From Pedobacter psychrotolerans (GTDB lineage: Bacteria > Bacteroidota > Bacteroidia > Sphingobacteriales > Sphingobacteriaceae), in the NCBI RefSeq assembly GCF_004340665.1, contig NZ_SLWO01000002.1, positions 725,254 through 789,253 of the forward strand: a stretch of DNA of 64,000 bases, read 5' to 3'. The number at the start of each line of letters is the position of its first letter. The stretch's first letter is position 1. The position numbers were made by a program, and so were the translations under genes. This document shows, in pieces, positions 19,420-28,820 of the stretch. A model generated the notes under the pieces. That model did no database searches, had not been told where the DNA came from, and was given only the letters and a program-made list of their open reading frames with translations.

Positions 19420-20956
19420 TTTTTTCTTCTTCTATTTCTTGATTAATCCGTTCGTTTATATTGATTTTAGCGCCCTCAAGTAAGAAAACACTTGCACCAA
19501 ATTCTCGTGAAAATGGATTTTTTACTGCTCCAATTTTGGTGATCTTCTCAAAAAAGGGTTGCTCCTTTTTCCTTTCTGGATCCTCATCATCAGCATCCCG
19601 GATTAAAATTAAATCTTTGATCGGCTTATCCATTTTAAACCAATAGAGATAATCGGCATTGTATGATACAGCATTTATGTTTTTAAATTTAGAGTAGTAA
19701 TTAATAGCACCAGCTTGCCCATAGTTATCTGCACGCACCAGCAATGCTGATTTATCCTTTACTTTTGCATAAGCAAGATCGGCTAAGGCAGCCATTTCTT
19801 TCCAGCCCTGCATATCCGCATAATCTTGTGGCAATTGGTGGTTTTTCCCATCCTCCCAGTGTAACAATCCAACTTTTTCAAATCGATTGTGATTTGCAAT
19901 AATCTGTTTTGGAGAATAGAGTGGCATAATTAAAGGCAGCGCATAAATAAACAACCCAATGTTAAAAGCCAGAAGCAAAGCAATCCATACATAGCGTTTG
20001 TAAAGGATTATTCCGAAATAAGTTGCTCCAAAAGCTAACAAAACAGGATATAAACCCAAGGCATAATAGTCTTTAGCCTTGAAATAGCTAAAAATAATCA
20101 TGGTAAAAAGATAGGTGAAAATTACCCATCGATATTTAGCAAATGGCTTATAAAAAATCAATGCGCCCATTCCAGCAAGTAGTATAAAAATACTGGTGGC
20201 AAAGAACAGCAATTGATTGATAAAGAAATCGACCCGATTAACATGAATGAGTTGGGTTTTCGCCAGTAACTTCATATGAGTAAGTACCGGAAAATCATGC
20301 GTAACCTGCCAGATTATATTTGGAGAAATGATCATTAAGGCGACGACAATTGCAAAATACAAATGCTTATTGGCAAATATTTTTCTATTCGGGCTGATGA
20401 TGATCGCCGGCAATAGGCCCATGATCAAAAAAAGAATATTGTATTTATTTAAAAAACCAAGTGCAAATGAAATCGCAAAATAATATAAGTACTTAGGCGC
20501 TGTTTGATCAAAATACTTAATCAGATAATAAAAACAAGCTGTCCAGGCCAGCACATCAAAAGAATTGGGTTGATAGAGTGTATTTAATCTTAAAAGTAAT
20601 GAGCATAGACAAGCAACAGCAACAAAACATTTAGCTAACAGATTTCCTTTAAAATGCTCAACAATTTTCCAGCTAAATAAAATGGTTAATGCCCCAAATA
20701 AGGCAGGAAAAAATCTCACCCAAAACATGCTATTACCCAGCCACTTAATCACTAAAGAAAACAATGAGGTTAGCGGAGGAACCGAAGTAAAACCAGCAGC
20801 CAGATGGTTGGCCTGATCCAGATGCAAAAATTCATCCCGCTGAAGTTCATAAACTGAATTAACCAACACAAAAGATAAAACGATCTTTAAAAGCAAGAAA
20901 AAGGTAAGAGAACTATATTCTATCAGTTGGTTTGGATTTTTATCCTCCATATTCAT
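19409..20956 (-). CDS. GT39-type membrane glycosyltransferase
   Basis: 515 residues with 9-11 hydrophobic helices and a cytoplasmic C-terminal tail. The first luminal loop carries ELQRDEFLHLDQANHLA, the acidic motif of the PMT/ArnT-like GT-C family (RDE...). These enzymes move a sugar from a polyprenyl-phosphate donor to lipid or protein in the periplasm. ATG codons at 20956 and 20950 are both possible starts. The gene overlaps the MazG-like gene by 11 bases. Donor and acceptor are unknown. Confidence 0.85.
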   Translation of the reverse strand: MNMEDKNPNQLIEYSSLTFFLLLKIVLSFVLVNSVYELQRDEFLHLDQANHLAAGFTSVPPLTSLFSLVIKWLGNSMFWVRFFPALFGALTILFSWKIVEHFKGNLLAKCFVAVACLCSLLLRLNTLYQPNSFDVLAWTACFYYLIKYFDQTAPKYLYYFAISFALGFLNKYNILFLIMGLLPAIIISPNRKIFANKHLYFAIVVALMIISPNIIWQVTHDFPVLTHMKLLAKTQLIHVNRVDFFINQLLFFATSIFILLAGMGALIFYKPFAKYRWVIFTYLFTMIIFSYFKAKDYYALGLYPVLLAFGATYFGIILYKRYVWIALLLAFNIGLFIYALPLIMPLYSPKQIIANHNRFEKVGLLHWEDGKNHQLPQDYADMQGWKEMAALADLAYAKVKDKSALLVRADNYGQAGAINYYSKFKNINAVSYNADYLYWFKMDKPIKDLILIRDADDEDPERKKEQPFFEKITKIGAVKNPFSREFGASVFLLEGAKININERINQEIEEEKNDH

Positions 20957-21044
20957 TTAAACGCAATAATTCATTAAAATAGATTAATTACGGCTTTGAC
21001 AGCTGATTGCTTAAATAGTTACGATTACAGCGTTTAAATCTATT

Positions 21045-21497
21045 TTATTCCTTGTTTTTTGTGTCAATAATAATAGTAACTGGCCCATCATTTAGCAAGG
21101 CGATTTTCATATCGGCGCCAAAAATCCCGGTTTTTACATCTTTCCCAAGCAGTGCTGATAGTTTTTCAATCATTTTCTCGTGTAATGGAATTGCCACATC
21201 AGGTCTGGCCGCTCTGGTAAATCCAGGTCGGTTTCCTTTTTTAGTTGTGGCGAACAAGGTAAATTGACTGATCAAAAGGATATCACCATTTACGTCAGCC
21301 AGTGCTTTATTCATCATTCCGTTTTCATCACCAAAAACACGCATACCAATGATTTTCTGTGCCAACCAATCTAAGTCTTCTGAAGTATCAGCATCCTCAA
21401 TACCCAATAACACCAGAAACCCGGTGTCTATTGCTCCAGTAATTCCGCCATCAACTGTGCAACTTGCTTGTGTAACTCTTTGTAAAACTGCCCGCAT
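21045..21497 (-). CDS. dtd: D-aminoacyl-tRNA deacylase
   Basis: 150 residues, the usual Dtd length. The two signature motifs of the chiral-proofreading pocket are present: the SQFTLFA-type motif (LLISQFTLFATTKKG) and the cross-subunit motif NDGPVT (about 136-141; the classic is NxGPVT). Dtd hydrolyses D-amino acids mischarged on tRNA and also clears glycine from tRNA-Ala. It starts 28 bases from the divergent lipoprotein gene at 21526, so both promoters must lie inside or very close to the genes. Confidence 0.96.
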   Translation of the reverse strand: MRAVLQRVTQASCTVDGGITGAIDTGFLVLLGIEDADTSEDLDWLAQKIIGMRVFGDENGMMNKALADVNGDILLISQFTLFATTKKGNRPGFTRAARPDVAIPLHEKMIEKLSALLGKDVKTGIFGADMKIALLNDGPVTIIIDTKNKE

Positions 21498-21525
21498 TTT
21501 ATATACTTTTGCTCAATAAATTGAT

Positions 21526-22551
21526 ATGCGCAAGATAAGTATTTTAGTGATTTCTGTATTTCTCATCTTCGGCTGTAAACAAAAATCAATCGTTCATCCA
21601 ACTTTTTACTTTTGGAAAACTGATTACCATAATAATAAAGCGGAAACCGATTATCTTGATCAATTTAAATCGAAAGCGCTATATGTTCGGATTATGGATG
21701 TCGACTTCGACCCAGATCGTCAACAAGCCGTTCCTATTTCTCCAATCAAATTTTCAGATCCACTGCCAACGCAAGTGGAGATTATTCCAGTGGTATTTCT
21801 GGTCAACCGGATATTTAATGATACTGATTCCAATAAAACCAAAGTATTGGCCAACCGGATCGCCAATTTTGTAGATGCCAAAGTAAAGCAAGCTGGAAAA
21901 CAAAATTATGCAGAACTTCAAATCGATTGCGACTGGACAAAAACCACCCGCGACCAGTATTTTGAATTTCTTAAACAATTAAAACGTCAGCCACTGTTAA
22001 AAGGGAAAAATATTTCGGTTACGCTCCGATTACACCAGGTAAAAAACGTTGTAACAAGCGGTATTCCTCCTGTAGAAAAAGCAATGCTGATGTGTTACAA
22101 TATGGGAAACCTGCGCAAATATGGAGATCAGAATTCCATTCTCGATCAGCATGAAATGGATGTCTACCTGAAGGATTATCTAAAAAATTATCCTTTGAAA
22201 CTTGATGTGGCCCTACCGCTTTTTGAATGGGCAGTTGTATTCAGAAATAAGGCATACGCCGGAATTTCCAAGCGAATAAATAAGACTCAAATCGAAGATA
22301 AAAAATTATTCAGACAAAGGGGAAACTCTATTTTGTATGATCTTTTGACGGATTACCCAGCCGCCGGATTAAAGCAAGGTGATGTAATTAGATGGGAAGA
22401 GATTTCCAATAAACATTTACTTGCCACATCTACCTTTTTATCCCGATATTTGAAACCAGGAGAACGAAATCTTGTTTTTTATCACCTCGAAACCGACCTT
22501 TTAAATCATTTTACGCATGAAGATCTTCAAAAAGTTATCGCTAATTTCTAG
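21526..22551 (+). CDS. Hypothetical lipoprotein (341 aa)
   Basis: Signal sequence with lipobox (ISVFLIFGCKQKS, Cys17) marks a lipoprotein. The rest has alternating strands and helices (QIDCDWTKTTRDQYFEFLKQ, ISVTLRLHQVKN, KLDVALPLFEWAVVF) that suggest a TIM-barrel-like glycoside-hydrolase fold without clear catalytic assignment. The last 35 bases overlap the start of the 818-aa gene in another reading frame, so the pair is translationally coupled. I do not recognise the family by name. Confidence 0.75.
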   Translation: MRKISILVISVFLIFGCKQKSIVHPTFYFWKTDYHNNKAETDYLDQFKSKALYVRIMDVDFDPDRQQAVPISPIKFSDPLPTQVEIIPVVFLVNRIFNDTDSNKTKVLANRIANFVDAKVKQAGKQNYAELQIDCDWTKTTRDQYFEFLKQLKRQPLLKGKNISVTLRLHQVKNVVTSGIPPVEKAMLMCYNMGNLRKYGDQNSILDQHEMDVYLKDYLKNYPLKLDVALPLFEWAVVFRNKAYAGISKRINKTQIEDKKLFRQRGNSILYDLLTDYPAAGLKQGDVIRWEEISNKHLLATSTFLSRYLKPGERNLVFYHLETDLLNHFTHEDLQKVIANF

Positions 22552-24973
22552 TGTTTTCTTGCTTACATTTTTTGGTGAAATCGCTGTTAATATTGCCTGC
22601 GGCAGCGAGGTAGATCCTTATGATTACTATATTTCTTATTTCCATAATAATGTTCAGGGAGATGAATACACACCTTTTGCCTTTAATCAAATGGCATATT
22701 TAAATAGTGAGGAAGATGTGGTAAGTGAGTCGGAAATTAACAGCGAGGAATGGGGAAAGTACCTTGATGTTAAGGCGCAAGATGTGCATAAAATTATGTA
22801 TAATGTAGATAGCGCAACAAATGTTAAGCTTACTAATTATAAAGGCGAAGTTTCATCTCTTCCGGATAACTTGCAGAAAAACACCTTTATCCAGGCCTTG
22901 GCACAACATAAAGATGCGTTAAAATATTACTCCTTTGCCAAAAGCACTGAACCATTTGCCAATGTGAACTTCGATATGTGGGATCCAAAACCACGAGACA
23001 CTACAGCGATGGATGAATTGGCAAAAGTGGCGGTGAAATTAACAGAATCAGAAAAAGATAACTTCTTGAAACTACGTTATGCTTATCAGGCAGAAAGAAT
23101 GTTTCATTATGCGGGCTTGCATACAGAGAGTAAAAACGTTTACGATAAATTCATCAAAACAAACAAAACCAAAAGTGCGGTTAAGGGGTGGGCATTGGCG
23201 CTGTATGCCGGATCGACCAGAAGATTGGGAAATCCTGAAGAATCTGCCTTCCTATTTTCGAAAGTTTTTACCACTAATCCCGAACGAAGAATACAGGCCT
23301 ATAAAAATTATTATTACAACAGTGCTCCTGTAAATGGTGCTTTGAAATATGCTAAAACAAATGATGAAAAAGCCAGCATTTGGGCAATAAATGGTTTCGG
23401 AAACCTAGACTTCAACATCGAAAGCTTAAACAAGGTTTATTTGTATGAACCTAAAAGTCAATTAAACGGTGCGTTGTTGGTGAGAGAAGTGAACAAATTA
23501 GAACAAGCTTTAATTAAAGATAGTGATCTTGCTAAAATCTCTTATCAGTATTATTTTTATGAGAGTGATAAGGGGAAATATAAGGATAGTGTGAAAACCC
23601 TGAACTTAAAACGACTTAATGAGATTAAAAATTTCGCTGTGAAATTGGCTGCCGAACAGAAATATCCACAACCAGAGCTGGGCACTTTAACAGCTGCCTA
23701 TTTATCTTGGATGGAGAATAAAGATCTTGATGCATCGAATTATTTAGCAACATTAAATCCCGCTAAGCTGCCAGAAAAACTACGTGATCAATACCGGATT
23801 ACCGATTTACTGATCAAAGCTAAAAACATCAAAAAGGGAAATCCTTTTAATGAGAATGAGTTATTATCATCTTTAAAATGGCTTGACGAAAAACGATTTG
23901 CAGAAAACAAAACCGTACGAAATGGGCAATATGACGACTGGTCAAATGAGGATAAACGCTTTACCAAGACCACCAGAAATTTTTACCAGCAAATTTTAGC
24001 TCCTGCTTATCTGAAAATGGGCGATACCGCAAAAGCAGCACTCGCGATGGTGAAAGGCGACTTATCATACAACTTGATGAAAAATAATTCGCTTTTCAAA
24101 AACATGAGTTACCAGAGTACTTCGTTCTGGCAGCAATATTTAAGTCCGAAAAGTATGCAAGCCCTCGCAAATTACAAAACTAAGGCCAAAGGAAACGATG
24201 TCATTGCGTTATTGGCAAAAGCTTTAAATAAGCTTAATAATGATGAATTTTATGAGCTTTGGGGTACAACATACCTGAGAACGCATCAATATGAAAAAGC
24301 ACTGATTTACTTTAAAAAAGTTTCAGCTAGCTACCAGTATTTTTCACCTGCTGATTGGTATGCCGATGATAGCGAAGCCAAGTTGGTTGCCGATCCTTTC
24401 ATAGAAACTGTAAATGATTATCCCAAAAAGTATGCTTCAAATGATCAGCGATTTAATAAAGTAATTTTCGCCAGGGAAATGGCCCGTTTACAGAAACTAA
24501 TCCTAACCGATAAGAAGAATGCTGCCAGTTATTATTATCGCATGGCAAATGCTGTTTACCAAACCGGCTATTATGGCAATTCATGGTTTTTGATTAGTTA
24601 TGATTGGAGCACTTACGCCAACGAAGAGAAACCAAAATATAACTATGATGTAGATTATAAGTTGGCCAAAACAGCTGCCGTATGGTATGCAAAGGCCAGG
24701 GCTTTGAGTACAAATCCGGAATTTAAAGCTAAATGCACTTTCATGCTCGCCAAATGTGCCCAAAAGCAGATTATCAGTAATGCTGACTATTCTGCTTACA
24801 ATTATTACAATACCAAAAGCAAAGCCTATAAAGATTTTATTGCAGCTAATTATAACAATCCCTATTTTAAAGAACTAAAAACAAAGTACGCGAAAACATC
24901 TTTTTATAGAATAGCAGTAAATGAATGTAGCTATCTGGAAGATTTTATTGCGGGAAGTAAGGGTAAAAGCTAA
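22517..24973 (+). CDS. Hypothetical exported helical-repeat protein (818 aa)
   Basis: The signal peptide (MKIFKKLSLISSVFLLTFFG) is followed by GSEVDPYDYYISYFHNN near residue 29. The remaining 780 residues are mostly helical and aromatic-rich, with TPR-like pairs such as WGTTYLRTHQYEKALIYFKK (about 580-600) and a Tyr-rich tail (NADYSAYNYYNTKSKAYKDF). It overlaps the preceding lipoprotein gene by 35 bases. The two probably form an envelope complex, with the repeats serving as the binding platform (inference). Family not recognised. Confidence 0.78.
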   Translation: MKIFKKLSLISSVFLLTFFGEIAVNIACGSEVDPYDYYISYFHNNVQGDEYTPFAFNQMAYLNSEEDVVSESEINSEEWGKYLDVKAQDVHKIMYNVDSATNVKLTNYKGEVSSLPDNLQKNTFIQALAQHKDALKYYSFAKSTEPFANVNFDMWDPKPRDTTAMDELAKVAVKLTESEKDNFLKLRYAYQAERMFHYAGLHTESKNVYDKFIKTNKTKSAVKGWALALYAGSTRRLGNPEESAFLFSKVFTTNPERRIQAYKNYYYNSAPVNGALKYAKTNDEKASIWAINGFGNLDFNIESLNKVYLYEPKSQLNGALLVREVNKLEQALIKDSDLAKISYQYYFYESDKGKYKDSVKTLNLKRLNEIKNFAVKLAAEQKYPQPELGTLTAAYLSWMENKDLDASNYLATLNPAKLPEKLRDQYRITDLLIKAKNIKKGNPFNENELLSSLKWLDEKRFAENKTVRNGQYDDWSNEDKRFTKTTRNFYQQILAPAYLKMGDTAKAALAMVKGDLSYNLMKNNSLFKNMSYQSTSFWQQYLSPKSMQALANYKTKAKGNDVIALLAKALNKLNNDEFYELWGTTYLRTHQYEKALIYFKKVSASYQYFSPADWYADDSEAKLVADPFIETVNDYPKKYASNDQRFNKVIFAREMARLQKLILTDKKNAASYYYRMANAVYQTGYYGNSWFLISYDWSTYANEEKPKYNYDVDYKLAKTAAVWYAKARALSTNPEFKAKCTFMLAKCAQKQIISNADYSAYNYYNTKSKAYKDFIAANYNNPYFKELKTKYAKTSFYRIAVNECSYLEDFIAGSKGKS

Positions 24974-25078
24974 AGGCAAAAGCAGAAAGGTTAATGCCCA
25001 ATTGGAAAGTCAAAACAAGATAATAAACATGATGCTATCTTCGCTTTAAACTTTCTACTTTAAGCTTAACTAAAGATT

Positions 25079-26125
25079 CTACCATCTGATTAATGCACTC
25101 GCCCAGGCGAAACCCGATCCAAAGGCAGCAAGGCAAACCAGATCGCCATTTTTAATTTTCCCCGCTTCCCAAGCTTCGCATAAAGCAATCGGAACTGATG
25201 CAGCTGTGGTATTTCCGTACTTCTGGATGTTATTGAAAACCTGATCGTCATTTAAGCCTAATAGATTCTGCACATACTGACTGATGCGTAGATTTGCCTG
25301 ATGTGGTACGAGCAGATTGATATCTTTTTCGGTAAGATTATTAGCGACCAAAGCCTCACGAATTACCTCAGGAAATTTAACCACAGCTTTTTTAAATACT
25401 GATGGGCCATCCATATAAGGTAAAACAGCACCGCTAGCTAAAATTTCTGGCGTCATGAATAATCCACCCAATTCCTGATCAGGAAAAGCTGGTTTATCTT
25501 TCATCCATTTATTGGCATGCGAACCTGGATAATGCATTGCTAGTATTTCTGCATCTGCGCCATCACTATGTAAATGTGTACTTAAAATACCTTTACCTTT
25601 TTCATCCGTAGGCTGCAGCACCACAGCACCTGCCCCATCACCAAAAATTACCGATACATTCCTGCTGCGGGTTTCAAAATCCATGGCGAATGAATGTTTC
25701 TCACTTCCCACCACCAAAACATTTTTATACATCCCGGTTTTTACAAACTGATCGGCCACCGATAAAGCATAAACAAAGCCCGAGCATTGGTTGCGAATAT
25801 CTAAAGCGCCAATTTCGCCCATTCCCATTTCGCGTTGCAATAAAACACCGCAACCAGGAAAATAATAATCAGGACTTAGCGTAGCGAAAACAATAAAATC
25901 TACCTCTTTAGCAGTGATCCCGGCACGCTCGATTGCAATTTTAGCTGCTTCAATCCCCATAGTGGTGGTGGTTTCATCATAGCGATCGGCAAAACGGCGT
26001 TCCTCAATTCCCGTACGTTCCTGAATCCACTCATCATTGGTATCCATAAAGTGACTTAAATCAGTATTGGTATAAACATTTTTAGGAACGTAGTAACCTA
26101 TTCCTGCTATTTTGGTTTGATGCAT
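25079..26125 (-). CDS. Beta-ketoacyl-ACP synthase III-like enzyme (paralogue of 32704 gene)
   Basis: KAS III/thiolase-fold protein of 348 residues from the ATG at 26125 (MHQTKIAGIGYYVPKNVYTN); a TTG further upstream is less likely. The catalytic triad is visible: Cys in IRNQCSGFVYAL, His in LLVPHQANLRI and Asn in QKYGNTTAASVP. FabH condenses an acyl-CoA primer with malonyl-ACP to start fatty-acid synthesis. A second FabH sits in the plsX operon at 32704. This isolated copy may use another primer or make a specialised lipid (inference). Confidence 0.9.
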   Translation of the reverse strand: MHQTKIAGIGYYVPKNVYTNTDLSHFMDTNDEWIQERTGIEERRFADRYDETTTTMGIEAAKIAIERAGITAKEVDFIVFATLSPDYYFPGCGVLLQREMGMGEIGALDIRNQCSGFVYALSVADQFVKTGMYKNVLVVGSEKHSFAMDFETRSRNVSVIFGDGAGAVVLQPTDEKGKGILSTHLHSDGADAEILAMHYPGSHANKWMKDKPAFPDQELGGLFMTPEILASGAVLPYMDGPSVFKKAVVKFPEVIREALVANNLTEKDINLLVPHQANLRISQYVQNLLGLNDDQVFNNIQKYGNTTAASVPIALCEAWEAGKIKNGDLVCLAAFGSGFAWASALIRW

Positions 26126-26266
26126 GCTGTTGTTGATAATTTGGTTAAACAAAGTTAGTTAATTTAAAAAGATATGAGCGGTGCGATTTGAGACATGAGA
26201 TTTCATCGTAATGCCCTAAAACCTAATATCTCTGTTCTAATATCTCAAATCTTCTAAATTATTGTT

Positions 26267-26274
26267 TATTTTTG
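26267..26274 (+). promoter_or_regulatory. -7 box TATTTTTG in front of clpS
   Basis: Perfect TAnnTTTG match ending 4 bases before the clpS ATG, again implying a leaderless or near-leaderless transcript. Confidence 0.5.
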
Positions 26275-26278
26275 CACC

Positions 26279-26560
26279 ATGTCTACAGAAACCAAAGAAG
26301 AGACCTTTACGCTCGAAGAAATTTTAACTTCCCTAAAAACTGTACATCGCCTTATTTTGTGGAATGATGATATCAATACTTTCGACCATGTGATTTATTG
26401 CATGATGAAATACCTGGATTATAATGAGGCACAATCGGAAAAAATAGCTTGGAAAGTGCATAATGATGGGAAATGCCCGGTTTTGGAAGGTTCCTTTACT
26501 GAGATGGAAGTGTATCGCAAAATTTTACAACAAGAAGGATTAACGGTTTCGGTGGATTAA
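26279..26560 (+). CDS. clpS: ClpS adaptor of the Clp protease
   Basis: 93 residues, matching ClpS length. The core RLILWNDDINTFDHVIYCMM (about 24-43) contains the Asn-Asp-Asp residues that bind N-degron amino groups, and AWKVHNDGKCPVLEGSF holds the helix that meets the ClpA N domain. ClpS delivers N-degron substrates to ClpAP or ClpCP. No clp protease gene is adjacent. It is followed by a toxin module after 61 bases. Confidence 0.93.
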   Translation: MSTETKEETFTLEEILTSLKTVHRLILWNDDINTFDHVIYCMMKYLDYNEAQSEKIAWKVHNDGKCPVLEGSFTEMEVYRKILQQEGLTVSVD

Positions 26561-26621
26561 AACTTTGTTTTTTAAAAAATAAATAATCAGTATCTTTAAC
26601 TAAGCAATTAAGTTATGAGTT

Positions 26622-26828
26622 ATGCAAGTTACACTCGAAATTAAAGACGATAAGGCCATTTCAATTTTAGAAACTTTGAAAAGCATCAAGGGGATTAGGA
26701 TTAAGAATATTGGGTTATCCAAAGAAAAATACCTAAATGAGTTAGCTGCCGCTTATAAAGAAACAGAATTAGCAGAAAAAGGCGAAGTTAAATTAAAAAG
26801 TTTTGAGGATTTAATAAATGAAATTTGA
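26622..26828 (+). CDS. Putative antitoxin of RelE-like module
   Basis: 68-residue protein, mostly helical and charged (MQVTLEIKDDKAISILETLK at the start, KSFEDLINEI at the end). The last 11 bases overlap the toxin gene start, the arrangement usual for type II toxin-antitoxin pairs. It has an amphipathic C-terminal helix that could wrap the toxin. A TATCTTTA box at 26591-26598 is a possible -7 element. Recognition rests on gene context rather than a known antitoxin fold. Confidence 0.7.
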   Translation: MQVTLEIKDDKAISILETLKSIKGIRIKNIGLSKEKYLNELAAAYKETELAEKGEVKLKSFEDLINEI

Positions 26829-27147
26829 TGTACTCACATCATCCCTCTTTAATAAAGAATTTAAAAACCTTTGTAAAAAACACAAATCCGCAAAAAACGA
26901 CATTATTAATTTCGTAGAAAAACTTAAAGAAAACCCTATTCAAGGTATTTCGCTTGGAAACGATTGTTTTAAAATCAGAATAGCAATTTCAAGTAAGGGA
27001 AAAGGCAAATCGGGTGGAGTGAGGTTAATAACAAAGATTAGAGTCTTAAAGGAACGAATTTATCTTTTATCCATTTATGATAAATCAGAACGAGATTCTA
27101 TTTCAGATAAAGAATTAGAGGCCGTTTTAAAATCTATTGATGATTAA
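26818..27147 (+). CDS. RelE/HigB-like toxin
   Basis: 109 residues of the RelE/ParE fold: an N-terminal helix pair (LFNKEFKNLCKKHKSAKNDI), then strands FKIRIAISSKGKGKSGGVRL and RIYLLSIYDKSERDSIS. The conserved Arg-rich strand (KIRIAI, GGVRLI) and the YDKSER motif match the HigB-like branch. Such toxins cleave mRNA on the ribosome. The start overlaps the antitoxin gene by 11 bases, and the stop overlaps the convergent thioredoxin-like gene by 4. Confidence 0.8.
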   Translation: MKFDVLTSSLFNKEFKNLCKKHKSAKNDIINFVEKLKENPIQGISLGNDCFKIRIAISSKGKGKSGGVRLITKIRVLKERIYLLSIYDKSERDSISDKELEAVLKSIDD

Positions 27148-27746
27148 TTAAATTCCAGTCCTTTCAAAAGTTCATTCAACTCAGCCTGCGTACTCTGCGT
27201 TTTATCTTTCGCATACCAGCCATGCAGTTTTTCGGCCAGAATTGGCATCTCAATCGTTTCCTTTTTCCACTCTTTTAAAAGTTCCTGCAAAATCTTCGGT
27301 CTTGGTGCCCAAGTGGCTAAAACCTGATCTGCTGATTCATTCAGCACAATTAAAACTGGAATCGCTCTGCCACCATTAGTCAAATGTGCATCAATTAATG
27401 GCAGATTTTTATCTCGCAGCACAAATTTCAAATCAATTCTACCTAAAGATGCAGTCGCGATTTTATTGAACACCGGAATAATTTGAGCAGCATCACCGCA
27501 CCAGCCTTCAGTAATCACCAAGAACTTATAATTACCTTTCAACTGATTAATGGTAGAGATTAAATCATCAGTTAAACTAACGGTCTTATCAACCCGATTC
27601 ATGCGCTGCACGTTCATTTTAGTGTAATGTAGATCATAACTAGCTTCACTAGTAGATTTGCCTTCTAATAAAAGCTGGTCGACCAGAGCACGATAGGTTT
27701 GATAATCCATTCCTTGCTCGTTAAAAATTTCGCTATAATTAACCAT
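27144..27746 (-). CDS. Thioredoxin-like protein with a single active-site Cys
   Basis: About 200 residues, best started at the ATG at 27746 (MVNYSEIFNEQG); a TTG 12 bases upstream is weaker. The thioredoxin-like region reads KFLVITEGWCGDAAQIIPVF, so the usual WCxxC has lost its second Cys (WCGDA). The cis-Pro region (AIPVLIVLNE) is kept. Bacteroidota have a family of such cytoplasmic 'thioredoxin family' proteins. With one Cys it could act as a monothiol oxidoreductase or only bind partners. Confidence 0.82.
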   Translation of the reverse strand: MVNYSEIFNEQGMDYQTYRALVDQLLLEGKSTSEASYDLHYTKMNVQRMNRVDKTVSLTDDLISTINQLKGNYKFLVITEGWCGDAAQIIPVFNKIATASLGRIDLKFVLRDKNLPLIDAHLTNGGRAIPVLIVLNESADQVLATWAPRPKILQELLKEWKKETIEMPILAEKLHGWYAKDKTQSTQAELNELLKGLEFN

Positions 27747-27879
27747 AGTGTCTTTCAATTATAGTGCAAAGGAAAGGAGAAATTCAACGAAAATAATCAC
27801 GGATTTGCAAGAAATCTCTTCGTGAATAATTACACAACTTTGGGATTACGCAGGTGTTTTTTCAATGATAAAAAAAATG

Positions 27880-28665
27880 CTAAACTGCCATCAATTTACT
27901 TAGATGCTGTGTTAGTGCCACAAAATCATCAACGGTTAATTGCTCGGCACGTTTCTCAAAATAAATATGATCATCCATTTTATCTTTAGGCATTACAGCA
28001 GACACTGCATTACGCAATGTTTTTCTTCTTTGATTGAAGCCTGCTTTAACCACACGCCAGAACAATTTTTCATCGCAATCCAGCGTTTCCGTTTCATTTC
28101 TGGTTAAGCGAATAACGGCAGAATTAACCTTTGGCGGTGGATTAAAAGTGCCTGGCTTAACGGTAAACAGGTATTCAATTTTATAATACGCTTGGAGGAA
28201 AACACTTAGGATCCCGTAATCTTTTGTTCCGGCAGGCGAAGCACAACGTTGTGCTACTTCTTTTTGAAACATGCCAACCATCTCCACAACCTTATGGCGA
28301 TTATCTAAAATCTTAAATAAAATCTGAGAAGAAATATTGTAGGGAAAGTTACCGATAATAGCAAACTGACCTGGGAAAATGGCGTCAAAATCTAATTTCA
28401 GAAAATCACCATTAATTAAACGATCGCCCAATTGCGGATACTTCTCATTCAGAAAATGGTAAGATTCCGTATCAATATCAATCAAGTAAGTTTGTAAATC
28501 TTCACGTTTCAACAAAAAATCAGAAAGAATTCCCATTCCCGGGCCAACCTCTAAAACCTGATGATACTTTTCAGTATTCACCAAAGCCTCAACAATGCGA
28601 TTTGCGATGCCCTTATCGGTTAAAAAATGCTGACCTAAATGTTTTTTCGCTTTTACTAAACTCAT
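27880..28665 (-). CDS. rsmA: 16S rRNA dimethyladenosine transferase RsmA
   Basis: 261 residues, family length. SAM-binding motif I is VLEVGPGMGILSDFLL, motif IV is GNFPYNISSQILFKIL (the NLPY-type catalytic motif), and the C-terminal domain shows FNQRRKTLRNAVS. RsmA (KsgA) dimethylates two adenines of helix 45 in 16S rRNA during 30S maturation. It is divergent from pdxA. Just upstream of the start lies a decayed CCCCTAAAGGAG repeat remnant (about 28673-28690). Confidence 0.97.
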   Translation of the reverse strand: MSLVKAKKHLGQHFLTDKGIANRIVEALVNTEKYHQVLEVGPGMGILSDFLLKREDLQTYLIDIDTESYHFLNEKYPQLGDRLINGDFLKLDFDAIFPGQFAIIGNFPYNISSQILFKILDNRHKVVEMVGMFQKEVAQRCASPAGTKDYGILSVFLQAYYKIEYLFTVKPGTFNPPPKVNSAVIRLTRNETETLDCDEKLFWRVVKAGFNQRRKTLRNAVSAVMPKDKMDDHIYFEKRAEQLTVDDFVALTQHLSKLMAV

Positions 28666-28820
28666 ATCCCAAACCCCTAAAGGAGCTTTTAAAAATTAAA
28701 ATGATTGGCAAAGATAGACTTAATATTCCTTTGCGGATAACTTAGTGTGCTATGCGCTTTCATTTTTTTTAAAGTCTTTAAACGAAAATCAGTATTTTGC
28801 GCTAAAATTTTCCAGTAATT

